A stretch of 64,000 nt of DNA from Flavitalea plasmicola (GTDB lineage Bacteria; Bacteroidota; Bacteroidia; Chitinophagales; Chitinophagaceae). The stretch is from assembly GCF_030546645.1 (NCBI RefSeq), contig NZ_JAUOTO010000003.1:1-64000 (forward strand). The letters run 5' to 3'. The notes beneath the pieces are model-generated. The model was given only the letters and a program-made list of their open reading frames with translations, ran no database searches and was not told where the DNA came from. A program made the position numbers and the translations under genes. Each line of letters opens with the position of its first letter. The first letter of the stretch is position 1. Shown here piece by piece: positions 7,014 to 16,449 of this stretch.

Positions 7014-8369
7014 ATGTCTACCGGTATCGTGCTCATCATCGACGACGAAGAGAAACTCCGCACCCTTCTGGCCAGGATCATCCGTCTGGAGGGATACGCC
7101 GTGCTGGAGGCCGAAAACCTAAAACAAGGGGGTAAACTATTGGAAAAAGAAGCCGTCGATGTCCTGTTCTGTGACGTGAAGCTGCCGGATGGCAATGGTG
7201 TCGACTTTGTGCAGGACGTGAAGGCACGCTTCCCCTCCCTGGAGGTGATCCTGCTCACCGCCTACGGAAATATTGCCGACGGGGTGCGTGCTATGAAGAA
7301 CGGCGCTTTCGACTACATCACAAAAGGCGATGACAATGATAAAATTATCCCTCTTCTGTCCAGGGCCATGGAAAAAGGGCAACTCCAGAAACGGGTACGT
7401 CAGCTGGAACTGCAGGTGGGAAAAAAATATACGTTCGAAGGTATCCTGGGTGAATCGCCCGCTATCATCGACGCAATCAATATGGCAAAAAAGGTGGCGC
7501 CCAGCGAAGCCAATGTGCTGCTGCTCGGTGAGACGGGCACTGGAAAGGAAGTCTTTGCCCAGGCCATCCACAACGGTAGTAAACGCAGCGGCAAGCCCTT
7601 TGTCGCGTTGAATTGCAGCGCCTTTGGCAAAGAGTTACTGGAAAGCGAGCTCTTCGGTCACAAGACGGGCGCGTTCACGGGGGCTACAAAGGACAAAAAA
7701 GGCCTTATCGAAGAGGCCAACACCGGGACCCTCTTCCTGGATGAGATAGGTGAAATGCATATTGACCTCCAGGCCAAACTGCTGAGGGTCCTGGAGACCC
7801 ACGAATTTATTAAAGTAGGGGACACCCGCCCCACAAAAGTGGACGTCCGGATCATCGCAGCCACCAATAGGGACCTGCAGCTGGAAGCAACGGAAGGTAA
7901 GTTCCGGGAAGATCTTTATTACCGCCTCAATGTATTCTCCATCTCCCTGCCTCCTTTGCGGGAAAGAAAAAAGGACATACCCCTGATCGCCACTTATTAT
8001 CTGAAGATATTCGCCGCCAAGGGTGCTAAACGTATCGACGGCATGAGCAAGGATTTCCTGGCCCAGCTCCAGCAGCATGACTGGAAAGGCAATATCCGGG
8101 AGCTGAAAAACATCATCGAAAGAGCAACCATCCTCTCCGATGGGCCGGAGCTGACAGTGAACGATCTTCCCACGGACCTCAGGTATGCTTCTTCAAAACA
8201 TCATGGCCCTCTCTCTGCGTTTGACCTGGCCAGCGTGGAAAAGCTCCACATCCAACGAGTGCTGAACCACACCAAAGGCAATAAGACAGAAGCCGCCCGC
8301 CTGCTGAATATCGGCCTCACCACCTTGTACAGGAAAATAGACGAATACCACCTCAGCTTCGAAGCCTGA
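7014..8369 (+). CDS. Sigma-54-dependent response regulator (NtrC family), kdp-linked
   Basis: This 451-residue cytoplasmic transcription activator has three modules. The receiver domain (about 4-118) has phospho-acceptor Asp54 (LFCDVKLPDG). The AAA+ domain (about 141-375) has Walker A GETGTGKE at 172-179, the sigma-54 contact loop GAFTGA at 219-224 and Walker B FLDEIGEM. The C-terminus is a Fis-type helix-turn-helix (NKTEAARLLNIGLTTLYRK). It is followed on the same strand by kdpF-A-B-C, a KdpD-like sensor and a histidine kinase, and no OmpR-type KdpE is present. The likely job is therefore to activate the potassium pump operon on phosphorylation by the kinase at 14243-15940. The start is ATG 7014; an upstream TTG at 6993 falls in the promoter. 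The family is certain; the link to kdp rests on gene context. Confidence 0.93.
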   Translation: MSTGIVLIIDDEEKLRTLLARIIRLEGYAVLEAENLKQGGKLLEKEAVDVLFCDVKLPDGNGVDFVQDVKARFPSLEVILLTAYGNIADGVRAMKNGAFDYITKGDDNDKIIPLLSRAMEKGQLQKRVRQLELQVGKKYTFEGILGESPAIIDAINMAKKVAPSEANVLLLGETGTGKEVFAQAIHNGSKRSGKPFVALNCSAFGKELLESELFGHKTGAFTGATKDKKGLIEEANTGTLFLDEIGEMHIDLQAKLLRVLETHEFIKVGDTRPTKVDVRIIAATNRDLQLEATEGKFREDLYYRLNVFSISLPPLRERKKDIPLIATYYLKIFAAKGAKRIDGMSKDFLAQLQQHDWKGNIRELKNIIERATILSDGPELTVNDLPTDLRYASSKHHGPLSAFDLASVEKLHIQRVLNHTKGNKTEAARLLNIGLTTLYRKIDEYHLSFEA

Positions 8370-8395
8370 GAACGGTGATCCCAAGTCTCCGGGCA

Positions 8396-8426
8396 TTTCC
8401 ATTTTGAAAATTACCTTTCCATTTTG
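8396..8426 (+). repeat. Exact direct repeat upstream of the kdp operon
   Basis: TTTCCATTTTG occurs at 8396-8406 and again at 8416-8426, 20 bp apart start to start, about two helical turns. It lies in the gap between the regulator stop and the first small kdp ORF. The arrangement suits tandem binding of a dimeric regulator. The binding protein is inferred, not shown. Confidence 0.5.
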
Positions 8427-8553
8427 GTACGGCGCCATCTCATGGCCGGCCGGGATAAAAAACTATATGTAATTAATAACCATCCTTCTATGAGCCCTTA
8501 CCTGCTTCGGGCACCTCGTTTGGCCTATCCTGGCAGACTAAATTAGAAAAGCT

Positions 8554-8637
8554 ATGCTGACAATCATCCTGATCCTGGCGGGGCTCGTCTGCTTCGCCCT
8601 CTTCTTCAAAGCCATCGATTTCTTTGACAAAATATAA
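8554..8637 (+). CDS. 27-residue membrane peptide before kdpF
   Basis: The frame runs from ATG 8554 to TAA 8637 and encodes one hydrophobic helix (LTIILILAGLVCFALFF) followed by a short acidic tail ending DKI. It lies 4 bp before kdpF and reads in the same direction, so it should be co-transcribed with the pump. It resembles KdpF in size and topology but not in sequence. It may be a second small subunit or a regulator of the Kdp complex. The coding call rests on its clean transmembrane pattern and tight spacing. Confidence 0.55.
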   Translation: MLTIILILAGLVCFALFFKAIDFFDKI

Positions 8638-8641
8638 AACC

Positions 8642-8719
8642 ATGTTACTCCTTTTTATTATCTCCATCCTGGTCTTCGGTTACCTCTGCTATGTACTCAT
8701 AAGACCGGAAAAATTCTAA
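8642..8719 (+). CDS. kdpF: KdpF, small subunit of the potassium-transporting ATPase
   Basis: This 25-residue peptide is almost entirely one membrane helix (LLFIISILVFGYLCYVLI) and ends RPEKF, the typical KdpF ending. KdpF stabilises the KdpABC complex in the inner membrane. It sits 18 bp before kdpA and is too short for ordinary gene finding. Confidence 0.85.
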   Translation: MLLLFIISILVFGYLCYVLIRPEKF

Positions 8720-8737
8720 GCCTTAAAACGAAAGATC

Positions 8738-10444
8738 ATGAACACAGAAATAACAGGCGTCATCGCCATGTATGCCATCACGATCCTGCTGGCCATCCCG
8801 CTGGGGAAATTCATCGGCAAGATATACATGGGTGAAGCCAACTGGTCCGACCGTCTTTTCAACCCTATTGACAAACTCTTTTATAAGTTGAGCGGGATCA
8901 AGCCGGAAAAGGAAATGAACTGGAAACAACACCTGGCGGCCCTGCTAACCATGAACCTGGTGTGGTTCCTTTTTTCCATGCTCATCCTGATGAACATGAG
9001 CTGGCTGCCCCTCAACCCCGACGGGAACCCTTCCATGCCGGCGGACCTGGCTTTCAATACCACTATCAGCTTTGTATCGAATACAAATTTGCAGCATTAT
9101 TCCGGTGAAACGGGCGTCTCTTACCTGGGACAGATGGTGCTGATGCTTTTCCAGTTCATCAGCGCCGGCGCCGGTATGGCCGCCTGTGCCGTGGTGTTCA
9201 ATGCTATGCGGGAAAGAACCACGGAAAAGCCGGGGAATTTCTATTACTATTTTGTACGCAGCTGTACACGGGTGTTGCTGCCTCTTTCCATCATCCTGGC
9301 GGTCATACTTTTATTCAATGGAACACCGATGACCTTCCAGGGGAAGGATCAATTCATTTCCATGCAGGGAGACACGGTGCATGTCAGTCGCGGACCGGCG
9401 GCGGCGATGATTGCCATCAAGCAATTAGGTACGAATGGGGGCGGCTTCTTCGGCGCCAACTCTGCCCAGCCGATGGAAAATCCCAACTATCTCACCAATA
9501 TGGCGGAAGATATCAGCATTATCCTTATCCCGATCGCCATGGTCTTTGCCCTGGGGCATATCCTGAAAAGAAAAAAATTCGCCTGGGTGGTCTTCGGCGT
9601 GATGACTGTGGGCTTCCTCCTCTTAGTAATCCCTTCCATCTACTATGAAATGAAAGGCAACCCGGCTGTCGCCGGCATGGGCGTCCATCAGAACCTGGGC
9701 AGTATGGAGGGCAAGGAAGTTCGCTTTGGTTCTGCGGCTTCGGCTTATTGGGGCGTGACAACGACGGTAACTTCCAATGGCTCGGTGAACGCCATGCACG
9801 ACAGCTTTACCCCATTGACAGGCATGTTCGCCCTTTGGGGCATGATGATCAACTCTTTCTATGGCGGTGTGGGGGTAGGTTTCCTCAACTTCTATATTTT
9901 CATCATCATCGCGGTCTTTATCAGCGGTCTGATGGTAGGCAGGACACCGGAGTTTTTGGGGAAAAAGATCGAGGCAAAGGAAATGAAGATCGCGACGATC
10001 ATCGCCCTGCTGCATACTTTGCTGATCCTTTCCTTCACGGCATTATCCTCGTATCTCTTTGCGCATGACCCGAAAGCTTATGCCAGCTGGCTGAACAACC
10101 CCGGCTATCATGGCTTTTCGGAGATGTTATATGAATACACTTCCTCTTCGGCCAACAACGGCAGCGGCTTTGAAGGGCTGGGCGACGGCGTTCCTTTCTG
10201 GAACATCACCTGCGGGATCGTGATGATCCTGTCTCGTTTCCTGCCCATCATCGGGCCCCTCGCCATCGCCGGTATCCTGGCCAAAAAGAAATATGTGCCG
10301 GAGAGCGCCGGTACCCTGAAGACCGACACAGGCACCTTTGGTATCATGACTTTCGCGGTCATCATCATCGTGGCGGCCCTATCCTTCTTCCCGGCCCTGG
10401 CATTGGGACCCATTGCGGAATTTTTTGGTATGACCCATCCTTAA
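8738..10444 (+). CDS. kdpA: KdpA, potassium-binding channel subunit
   Basis: This 568-residue integral membrane protein forms the K+-selective path of the high-affinity KdpFABC P-type pump. It has about ten hydrophobic segments. The selectivity-filter repeats expected for KdpA are visible: NTNLQHYSG, GTNGGGFFGANSAQP, TTVTSNGSVNAMHD and SSANNGSGFEGL. Length and order are normal for the family. Only 11 bp separate it from kdpB, which supports one transcript. No disruption is visible. Confidence 0.97.
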   Translation: MNTEITGVIAMYAITILLAIPLGKFIGKIYMGEANWSDRLFNPIDKLFYKLSGIKPEKEMNWKQHLAALLTMNLVWFLFSMLILMNMSWLPLNPDGNPSMPADLAFNTTISFVSNTNLQHYSGETGVSYLGQMVLMLFQFISAGAGMAACAVVFNAMRERTTEKPGNFYYYFVRSCTRVLLPLSIILAVILLFNGTPMTFQGKDQFISMQGDTVHVSRGPAAAMIAIKQLGTNGGGFFGANSAQPMENPNYLTNMAEDISIILIPIAMVFALGHILKRKKFAWVVFGVMTVGFLLLVIPSIYYEMKGNPAVAGMGVHQNLGSMEGKEVRFGSAASAYWGVTTTVTSNGSVNAMHDSFTPLTGMFALWGMMINSFYGGVGVGFLNFYIFIIIAVFISGLMVGRTPEFLGKKIEAKEMKIATIIALLHTLLILSFTALSSYLFAHDPKAYASWLNNPGYHGFSEMLYEYTSSSANNGSGFEGLGDGVPFWNITCGIVMILSRFLPIIGPLAIAGILAKKKYVPESAGTLKTDTGTFGIMTFAVIIIVAALSFFPALALGPIAEFFGMTHP

Positions 10445-10455
10445 ATTGAAAGAAA

Positions 10456-12531
10456 ATGGCAACACATAATAAAGCAAATAAATTGTTCGAGCCGGCCCTG
10501 GTACGGGAGGCGATCCGGCAATCTTTTATCAAGCTCAACCCCCGTATCCTGTTTCGTAATCCTGTCATGTTCACCGTGGAAATAGGAACAGCTGTGATGC
10601 TGGCGGTCTGTATTTGGATCCTGGCAGGGGAAAAGTCACAAGGCAGCTTTGTTTACAACCTGGTCGTCTTCATCGTACTCTTTGTCACCCTGCTCTTCGC
10701 CAACTTCGCAGAGGCCATCGCCGAAGCAAGAGGCAAAGCCCAGGCGGATAGTCTCCGCAGGACAAGAGAAGACACTCCCGCCAAAAAGGTCTTTCCCGTA
10801 GGAGAGATCTACGTAGGCGAAATAAAGACCATCCCTTCCTCGCAATTAAAAAAAGGCGATGTCTTTGTTTGCGAAGCGGGCGACACTATCCCCATGGATG
10901 GAGAGATCATCGAAGGACTGGCTACCATCGACGAGAGCGCCATCACCGGCGAAAGCGCACCCGTGATCCGGGAGGCAGGCGGCGATAAATCGAGCGTCAC
11001 AGGGGGCACCAAAGTGCTGAGCGATAAAATTAAAGTACGTGTGACCACGCAACCTGGCGAAAGCTTCCTGGATAAGATGATCGCGCTGGTGGAAGGCGCT
11101 TCCCGGCAGAAGACGCCCAATGAGATCGCCCTTACCATCCTGCTGGCAGGCTTTACCATCATTTTTATCATCGTGTGCGTGACCCTGAAACCATTCGGGG
11201 ACTATGCCAGCACACCTATTACTATTGCGGCCTTTATCTCGTTATTCGTATGCCTCATACCCACCACCATTGGCGGATTGCTGAGCGCCATCGGTATAGC
11301 CGGCATGGACAGGGCCTTGAGGGCAAACGTCATTACCAAGAGCGGTAAGGCGGTGGAGACCGCAGGAGACCTGGACACCCTGCTCTTAGACAAAACAGGG
11401 ACCATCACCATCGGCAACCGTAAGGCTACGCACTTCTGGCCTGCACCTGGTGTGGACGAGAAAGCTTTTATAGAGGCCTGTGTACTCGCCTCGCTGGCGG
11501 ATGAAACACCTGAAGGCAAGTCCATCATCGAACTGGCAGGACTGAACCCGCATGCTTATGCTACAAAGAGCGCCAGGTTCGTGGCTTTCACCGCCGAGAC
11601 CCGGTGCAGTGGAGTGGACCTGTTGGAGACTGCCCAGGAGACCAATGGAGGACAAGGGGTTTTTATCCGAAAGGGCGCCTTCGATGCCATCAGGACCATC
11701 GTAACGCGCGCCGGCAATAATTTTCCGGATGCCACGGAGCTGAGAGTGAAAGAGATCGCCTCCAATGGGGGGACGCCCCTGGCCGTAAGCCAGAACGGAA
11801 AAGCGCTGGGCGTCATCGAGCTCCAGGACATTATCAAGCCTGGTATACAGGAACGCTTCGAACGTCTCCGTAAAATGGGCGTGAAGACGGTGATGGTCAC
11901 GGGTGACAACCCACTGACGGCAAAGTTCATTGCCGAAAAAGCAGGCGTGGACGACTTCATCGCGGAAGCCAAGCCGGAAGATAAGATGAACTATATAAAG
12001 CGAGAACAACAGGGTGGCAAGCTGGTAGCAATGATGGGGGATGGTACCAATGACGCACCGGCGCTGGCCCAGGCCGATGTAGGCGTAGCCATGAACAGCG
12101 GGACACAGGCTGCCAAAGAAGCGGGAAATATGGTCGACCTGGACAACGATCCCACCAAGCTGATAGAGATCGTAGAGATAGGCAAGCAATTGCTGATGAC
12201 ACGGGGTACGCTGACCACTTTTTCCATAGCCAATGACGTGGCGAAATACTTTGCCATCGTACCGGCTCTGTTCATCGCCTCCATCCCCGGATTGCAGGCC
12301 CTGAACATCATGCACCTGCACAGTCCTGAAAGCGCCATCCTATCGGCTGTCATCTTCAATGCCATTATCATTCCCCTGCTGATACCGCTGGCCCTTCGGG
12401 GGATCAATTATAAACCCATTGGCGCCAGCGCCCTGTTGCGCCGCAACCTGCTGATCTATGGGTTTGGCGGGGTAGTGGTTCCCTTTATAGGAATTAAGCT
12501 AATTGATTTAATAATATCAAACTGGTTTTAA
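10456..12531 (+). CDS. kdpB: KdpB, P-type ATPase catalytic subunit
   Basis: This 691-residue P-type ATPase hydrolyses ATP to drive K+ uptake through KdpA. The actuator motif TGES is at 164-167. The phosphorylated Asp312 lies in DKTGTIT. The hinge motif [14 protein letters not shown] is intact. Membrane segments flank the cytoplasmic loops as in other KdpB proteins (about 38-58, 68-85, 225-245, 255-282 and three near the C-terminus). The kdpC start follows the stop by 1 bp, so translation is probably coupled. Confidence 0.98.
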   Translation: MATHNKANKLFEPALVREAIRQSFIKLNPRILFRNPVMFTVEIGTAVMLAVCIWILAGEKSQGSFVYNLVVFIVLFVTLLFANFAEAIAEARGKAQADSLRRTREDTPAKKVFPVGEIYVGEIKTIPSSQLKKGDVFVCEAGDTIPMDGEIIEGLATIDESAITGESAPVIREAGGDKSSVTGGTKVLSDKIKVRVTTQPGESFLDKMIALVEGASRQKTPNEIALTILLAGFTIIFIIVCVTLKPFGDYASTPITIAAFISLFVCLIPTTIGGLLSAIGIAGMDRALRANVITKSGKAVETAGDLDTLLLDKTGTITIGNRKATHFWPAPGVDEKAFIEACVLASLADETPEGKSIIELAGLNPHAYATKSARFVAFTAETRCSGVDLLETAQETNGGQGVFIRKGAFDAIRTIVTRAGNNFPDATELRVKEIASNGGTPLAVSQNGKALGVIELQDIIKPGIQERFERLRKMGVKTVMVTGDNPLTAKFIAEKAGVDDFIAEAKPEDKMNYIKREQQGGKLVAMMGDGTNDAPALAQADVGVAMNSGTQAAKEAGNMVDLDNDPTKLIEIVEIGKQLLMTRGTLTTFSIANDVAKYFAIVPALFIASIPGLQALNIMHLHSPESAILSAVIFNAIIIPLLIPLALRGINYKPIGASALLRRNLLIYGFGGVVVPFIGIKLIDLIISNWF

Positions 12532-12532
12532 A

Positions 12533-13096
12533 ATGCGACAACATATTCTGCCCGCCCTGAAGCTTACCGCCGTCTGTATCGGCTTCTTCTGCGGCGTCTA
12601 TACCTTACTTATCTGGGGCATTGCCCAGGCATCTCCGGCCCATGGGCAGGGAGAGAAGATATCTGTCAATGGAAAAGTGGTAGGCTTTGCCCTTGAAGGA
12701 CAAAGCTTCACCCAGGACAAATATTTCTGGGGCCGCCCATCCGCCGTGGGATACAACGCCGCCGGCAGCGCCGGCAGCAACAAAGGTCCGTCCAACCCGG
12801 ATTACCTGAAGGATGTACAGGCGAAGGTCGATACCTTTCTTGCGCACAACCCGGGCGTAAAGAAAGAAGATATTCCGTCGGAATTAGTAACTTACTCAGG
12901 CGGCGGCCTGGACCCCGACCTGTCGCCGGCCGGAGCAAAAGTGCAGGTGAAACGCATCGCTGCCGTCCGGAAACTTACGGAACAGCAGCTGCAGTTGCTC
13001 ATAGATAAAAATACGGAAGGGCCGTTGATGGGTTTATTGGGGCCTTCCAAAGTAAACGTGCTGAAATTGAACATCGCATTGGATAATCTACATTGA
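12533..13096 (+). CDS. kdpC: KdpC, accessory subunit
   Basis: This 187-residue protein has one N-terminal membrane helix (about 9-29) and a periplasmic domain, the normal KdpC plan. Signature stretches YFWGRPSAV and GSAGSNKGPSNPDY are present. KdpC holds the KdpAB complex together and helps nucleotide binding. Its TGA stop overlaps the kdpD ATG (TGATG), showing translational coupling with the sensor. Confidence 0.96.
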   Translation: MRQHILPALKLTAVCIGFFCGVYTLLIWGIAQASPAHGQGEKISVNGKVVGFALEGQSFTQDKYFWGRPSAVGYNAAGSAGSNKGPSNPDYLKDVQAKVDTFLAHNPGVKKEDIPSELVTYSGGGLDPDLSPAGAKVQVKRIAAVRKLTEQQLQLLIDKNTEGPLMGLLGPSKVNVLKLNIALDNLH

Positions 13097-14241
13097 TGGC
13101 GGACGAAGAAACCATAACCGGCAATCATGATCCCAACGTCCAGCACTTCCTGGAGCTGATACGGAATTCCCGCCGGGGTAAATTCAAGATCTACATCGGC
13201 ATGAGCGCGGGCGTGGGCAAGACCTACCGCATGTTGCAGGAGGCCCAATCCCTTCTGCGCAATGGCGTAGATGTGAAGATCGGGTATATCGAGACACATG
13301 GCCGCAAGGAGACACACCTTCAACTGGAAGGCCTGCCGGTCCTGCCGAGAAGGAAGCTGTTCTACAGGGGCAAAGAGCTGGAAGAGCTGGATGTCCAGGC
13401 GGTGATCAACCTCCATCCGGAAGTGGTGGTGGTCGACGAGCTGGCCCATACCAATATCGAAGGCAGTAAAAATGAAAAGCGCTGGCAGGACGTGATGGAT
13501 ATCCTGGACGCCGGCATCAATGTCATCAGTGCCGTGAATATCCAGCATATAGAAAGTCTCAACGAAGAGGTGAAGAACATCACGGGCGTGGAAGTCGCCG
13601 AAAGGATCCCGGACAGCGTATTGCGGTCGGCCGATGAGGTGGTGAACATCGATCTTACGGCCGATGAGCTGGTTACCCGCCTGAAGGAGGGCAGGATCTA
13701 TGCGCAGGACAAGATCGCCATCGCCCTGAAGAACTTTTTTCAGCCGGACAAGATCCTGCAGCTGCGGGAGCTGGCCCTGAAAGAAGTGGCTTCCCAGGTG
13801 GAAAGGAAGATCGAGACCGAATTGCCAAGAGGCGCCCACCTGCGGCCGGAACGTTTCCTCGCCTGCATCAGCAGCAACCATGAGACGGCTAAAAAGGTCA
13901 TCCGCAAGACGGCCAGGCTGGCCACGTACTATCATTCAAAATGGGTCGTGCTATATGTACAGACGCCGCGGGAGGACGGGGACAAAATAGGCCTGGCGGC
14001 ACAACGGCACCTGATCAATAATTTCAAGCTGGCGACGGAGCTGGGCGCCGAGGTTATTAAAATAAAACAAAGTAATATTGCCAAAGGGATCATGGAGACG
14101 GCGGAACAGCATGCCATCACCACCATTTGCATCGGCAAGCCGCACCTTAGTCTATATAATGTCATTGTGAGCACGGCTGTTTTCAACCAGCTGTTGACCA
14201 AGCTGGCCGCATCCGACATTGACGTGGTAATACTTTCCTGA
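13096..14241 (+). CDS. kdpD: KdpD N-terminal sensor module without kinase
   Basis: This 381-residue cytoplasmic protein matches only the first part of classical KdpD. The KdpD domain (about 25-235) carries a Walker A-like loop GMSAGVGKTYR and the VVVDELAHTN and VNIQHIESLN stretches. A universal-stress-protein-like domain follows (about 250-380, FLACISSNHETAKKVIRKTA). The four-helix membrane domain and the histidine kinase of full-length KdpD are absent. The next gene, 1 bp downstream, is a complete separate kinase, so the sensor appears split or reassigned. ATG 13096 overlaps the kdpC stop and is preferred over TTG 13093. Confidence 0.92.
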   Translation: MADEETITGNHDPNVQHFLELIRNSRRGKFKIYIGMSAGVGKTYRMLQEAQSLLRNGVDVKIGYIETHGRKETHLQLEGLPVLPRRKLFYRGKELEELDVQAVINLHPEVVVVDELAHTNIEGSKNEKRWQDVMDILDAGINVISAVNIQHIESLNEEVKNITGVEVAERIPDSVLRSADEVVNIDLTADELVTRLKEGRIYAQDKIAIALKNFFQPDKILQLRELALKEVASQVERKIETELPRGAHLRPERFLACISSNHETAKKVIRKTARLATYYHSKWVVLYVQTPREDGDKIGLAAQRHLINNFKLATELGAEVIKIKQSNIAKGIMETAEQHAITTICIGKPHLSLYNVIVSTAVFNQLLTKLAASDIDVVILS

Positions 14242-14242
14242 T

Positions 14243-15940
14243 ATGAGCATACGACTAAAAACAAAATTATCCCTGGGACTGGTCTTCCTCTTTATCGTCA
14301 TCCTGTTGTTTGGCGTCCTGGGTCTTTTTTATATCAACCGCCTCAGCAATGATGGCCGGCAGGTCCTGAAAAACAACCATGAATCCCTGGTATATTGCAA
14401 CCGGATGCTTGGCGCGCTGGAGAATATTCACATACAGAAGGATGCGGAACAGATATTCCGGGACAACCTTCAAAAGCAACAGGCGAATATCACCGAAGTA
14501 GGGGAGAAGGAAGTGACAGACGAGCTGACAAAGAACTTTAAAGAGATGCTGGCCACCCCTACGGACACCTCCAATTTCATCGATATCCGACGGGCTATTT
14601 ACCAGATCCAGGAATTGAATGAAATGGCGATCCAGCGGAAGAGCAACGCCGCCCAGCATACAGCCGAAAATGCAAAAAACACGCTGACCGTCGTCTTTAC
14701 TATCCTCACCCTGGTGGCTTTTACGTTTATTTTCAACCTGCCCGGGGTGATCTCCGGACCCATCCGCAGTCTCTCCGAAGGCATCCAGGAGATTGCCGGT
14801 AAAAATTACAAGAAACGGATCTATCTCAAACAGAAGGACGAGTTCGGCGACCTGGCCAACGCCTTCAATATTATGGCAGGCAAGCTGGATGAGTACGAAA
14901 GCAGCAACCTGGCCAGGATAAAATTCGAGAAGAGCCGGATAGAGACCATCATTAACCAGATGCGGGACGGCATCATCGGGCTGGATGAAAAGAGGGGCGT
15001 GCTTTTCATGAATGCCGTGGCAGAAAAGCTGCTGGGGCTGAAAGAGACGGATATCGCCGGCAAATATGCACCCGATGTCGCGCTGACCAACGATTTGATG
15101 CGGACGCTCCTGCAGGAAGAGGCGTCAAAAAAGGAATTGAAGATCTATGCTGACGGCAAGGAAAGCTATTTCAATAAAGATGTGCTCGACGTTACCAATA
15201 ACGCCGCCGTCATCGGGCAGGTGATCGTCCTGCGCAACATCACTCCTTTCCATGAACTGAACGAAGCGAAAACCAATTTCATCGCCACCGTGTCCCATGA
15301 GCTGAAGACACCCCTTTCTTCCATCAAGATGAGCGCCCGGCTATTGACGGACCTGCGGGTGGGGCAGCTCAGCGGAGAACAAATGGAATTGATCCAGGGC
15401 ATCACCGAAGATGCCGACAGGCTGCTGAAGATCACAGGAGAGCTGCTCAACATGTCGCAGGTGGAGACGGGAAAGATCCAGCTGAAGCTGCAGTCCGCGG
15501 ATCCCGTGGCAATTGTCGCACAGGCCATACATGCCGTCCAGTTCCAGGCTCAGCAGAAGCATGTGCAGATACGGACCTCTGTTGCAAGCAACCTGCCGAT
15601 GATCCAGGCCGATGTGGAGAAAACGTCCTGGGTGCTGATAAACTTCCTGACTAACGCCATCAAGTATTCGCCGGAAAGGTCGGGCGTCGAGGTGATCGCC
15701 GCAAAAAAGGGAGACAAGATAGAGTTCCTTGTAAAAGACCATGGCAATGGCATCGAAGAGAAATACCTTCCCAGGATCTTCGACAGATATTTTAAAGTAC
15801 CGGGCTCACACGACCACAATGGCACCGGACTGGGGCTGTCCATTTCCAAAGAATTCATCGAAGCACAAGGAGGAAGCATCTGGGTCGACAGCCATCTCGG
15901 GGAAGGCAGCCAGTTCGGCTTCGCCTTTACGGCCGCATGA
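14243..15940 (+). CDS. HAMP-PAS sensor histidine kinase, kdp operon
   Basis: This 565-residue inner-membrane kinase has membrane helices at about 10-30 and 148-168 bracketing a periplasmic sensor region. A HAMP domain (about 169-222), a PAS domain (about 228-340), HisKA with phospho-accepting His352 (VSHELKTPLSS) and HATPase_c (KDHGNGIEEKYLPRIFDR, GTGLGLSISKEF) follow. It starts 1 bp after the reduced kdpD and is last in the operon. It probably works with the KdpD module and phosphorylates the NtrC-type regulator at 7014-8369. Its periplasmic region is not like KdpD, so the signal it reads is unknown. Confidence 0.92.
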   Translation: MSIRLKTKLSLGLVFLFIVILLFGVLGLFYINRLSNDGRQVLKNNHESLVYCNRMLGALENIHIQKDAEQIFRDNLQKQQANITEVGEKEVTDELTKNFKEMLATPTDTSNFIDIRRAIYQIQELNEMAIQRKSNAAQHTAENAKNTLTVVFTILTLVAFTFIFNLPGVISGPIRSLSEGIQEIAGKNYKKRIYLKQKDEFGDLANAFNIMAGKLDEYESSNLARIKFEKSRIETIINQMRDGIIGLDEKRGVLFMNAVAEKLLGLKETDIAGKYAPDVALTNDLMRTLLQEEASKKELKIYADGKESYFNKDVLDVTNNAAVIGQVIVLRNITPFHELNEAKTNFIATVSHELKTPLSSIKMSARLLTDLRVGQLSGEQMELIQGITEDADRLLKITGELLNMSQVETGKIQLKLQSADPVAIVAQAIHAVQFQAQQKHVQIRTSVASNLPMIQADVEKTSWVLINFLTNAIKYSPERSGVEVIAAKKGDKIEFLVKDHGNGIEEKYLPRIFDRYFKVPGSHDHNGTGLGLSISKEFIEAQGGSIWVDSHLGEGSQFGFAFTAA

Positions 15941-16449
15941 TATCCTTCTGCAAAAGGCCACTGTCCTATGAGGGATAAACGTCAAAAAAACAGGTAAAAT
16001 CATGTCATTTGACGGCAGAAAAGGGCAAAATGAACGTCCGGAAGGAGCCCAAAAAAAAATTACAAAGTTAACTACATCATTAATAAGTGTTTATACCTAC
16101 CGTTTTTAGGATTTCGGCACAAATGACCGCAGAAGTTTTTTGTCTGTTATTGGAAAAAGAAGTACATTCATGTTCTAATAGGATAAGGTTTAATGGTTAT
16201 GGTATTTGATTAGTGCATCCCCCGCTAACACGGGGGATTTTTATTACCCGGAAGGGCTGTTTTCCCACCAGGTTTTTGTTACTTTTTGTATCAAAAATCC
16301 TATATTTAGTGACGGAAACAACCTTGTCTCAATACCCCTCCACACGGTAGTCTTTCAGAAAAGGCAAACAAACTTCTTTAACAGGCATCCTGGTTAGCAG
16401 CGTTAGAATTTAGCGGTAATTTTTTGGATAATTTCCAAACGAAGTCCTG
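15941..16449. other. Gene-free region after the kdp operon
   Basis: I see no convincing coding frame over 509 bp. It is AT-rich and holds the terminator-like hairpin at 16217-16245. The right part (16280-16449) must contain the promoter of the next kinase gene, but no exact TAnnTTTG box stands out. Confidence 0.5.
16217..16245 (+). terminator. Rho-independent terminator
   Basis: Arms ATCCCCCG and CGGGGGAT pair perfectly around a 6-nt loop, followed by TTTTATT. It lies about 280 bp after the last kdp-operon gene on the same strand. Confidence 0.75.

Noticed and set aside
8425-8440. Possible sigma-54 promoter TGGTAC before kdp
   Set aside because: The GG of the -24 part fits, but the -12 part lacks GC at the right spacing. 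The upstream regulator implies such a promoter exists, but I cannot place it convincingly.
12892-13935. Long open frame on the minus strand opposite kdpC/kdpD
   Set aside because: It lies entirely over two clearly coding genes on the plus strand, has no recognisable protein pattern, and the same effect occurs opposite other GC-rich genes (for example 24142-25341, 32356-33441, 51168-52184 and 57841-58935).
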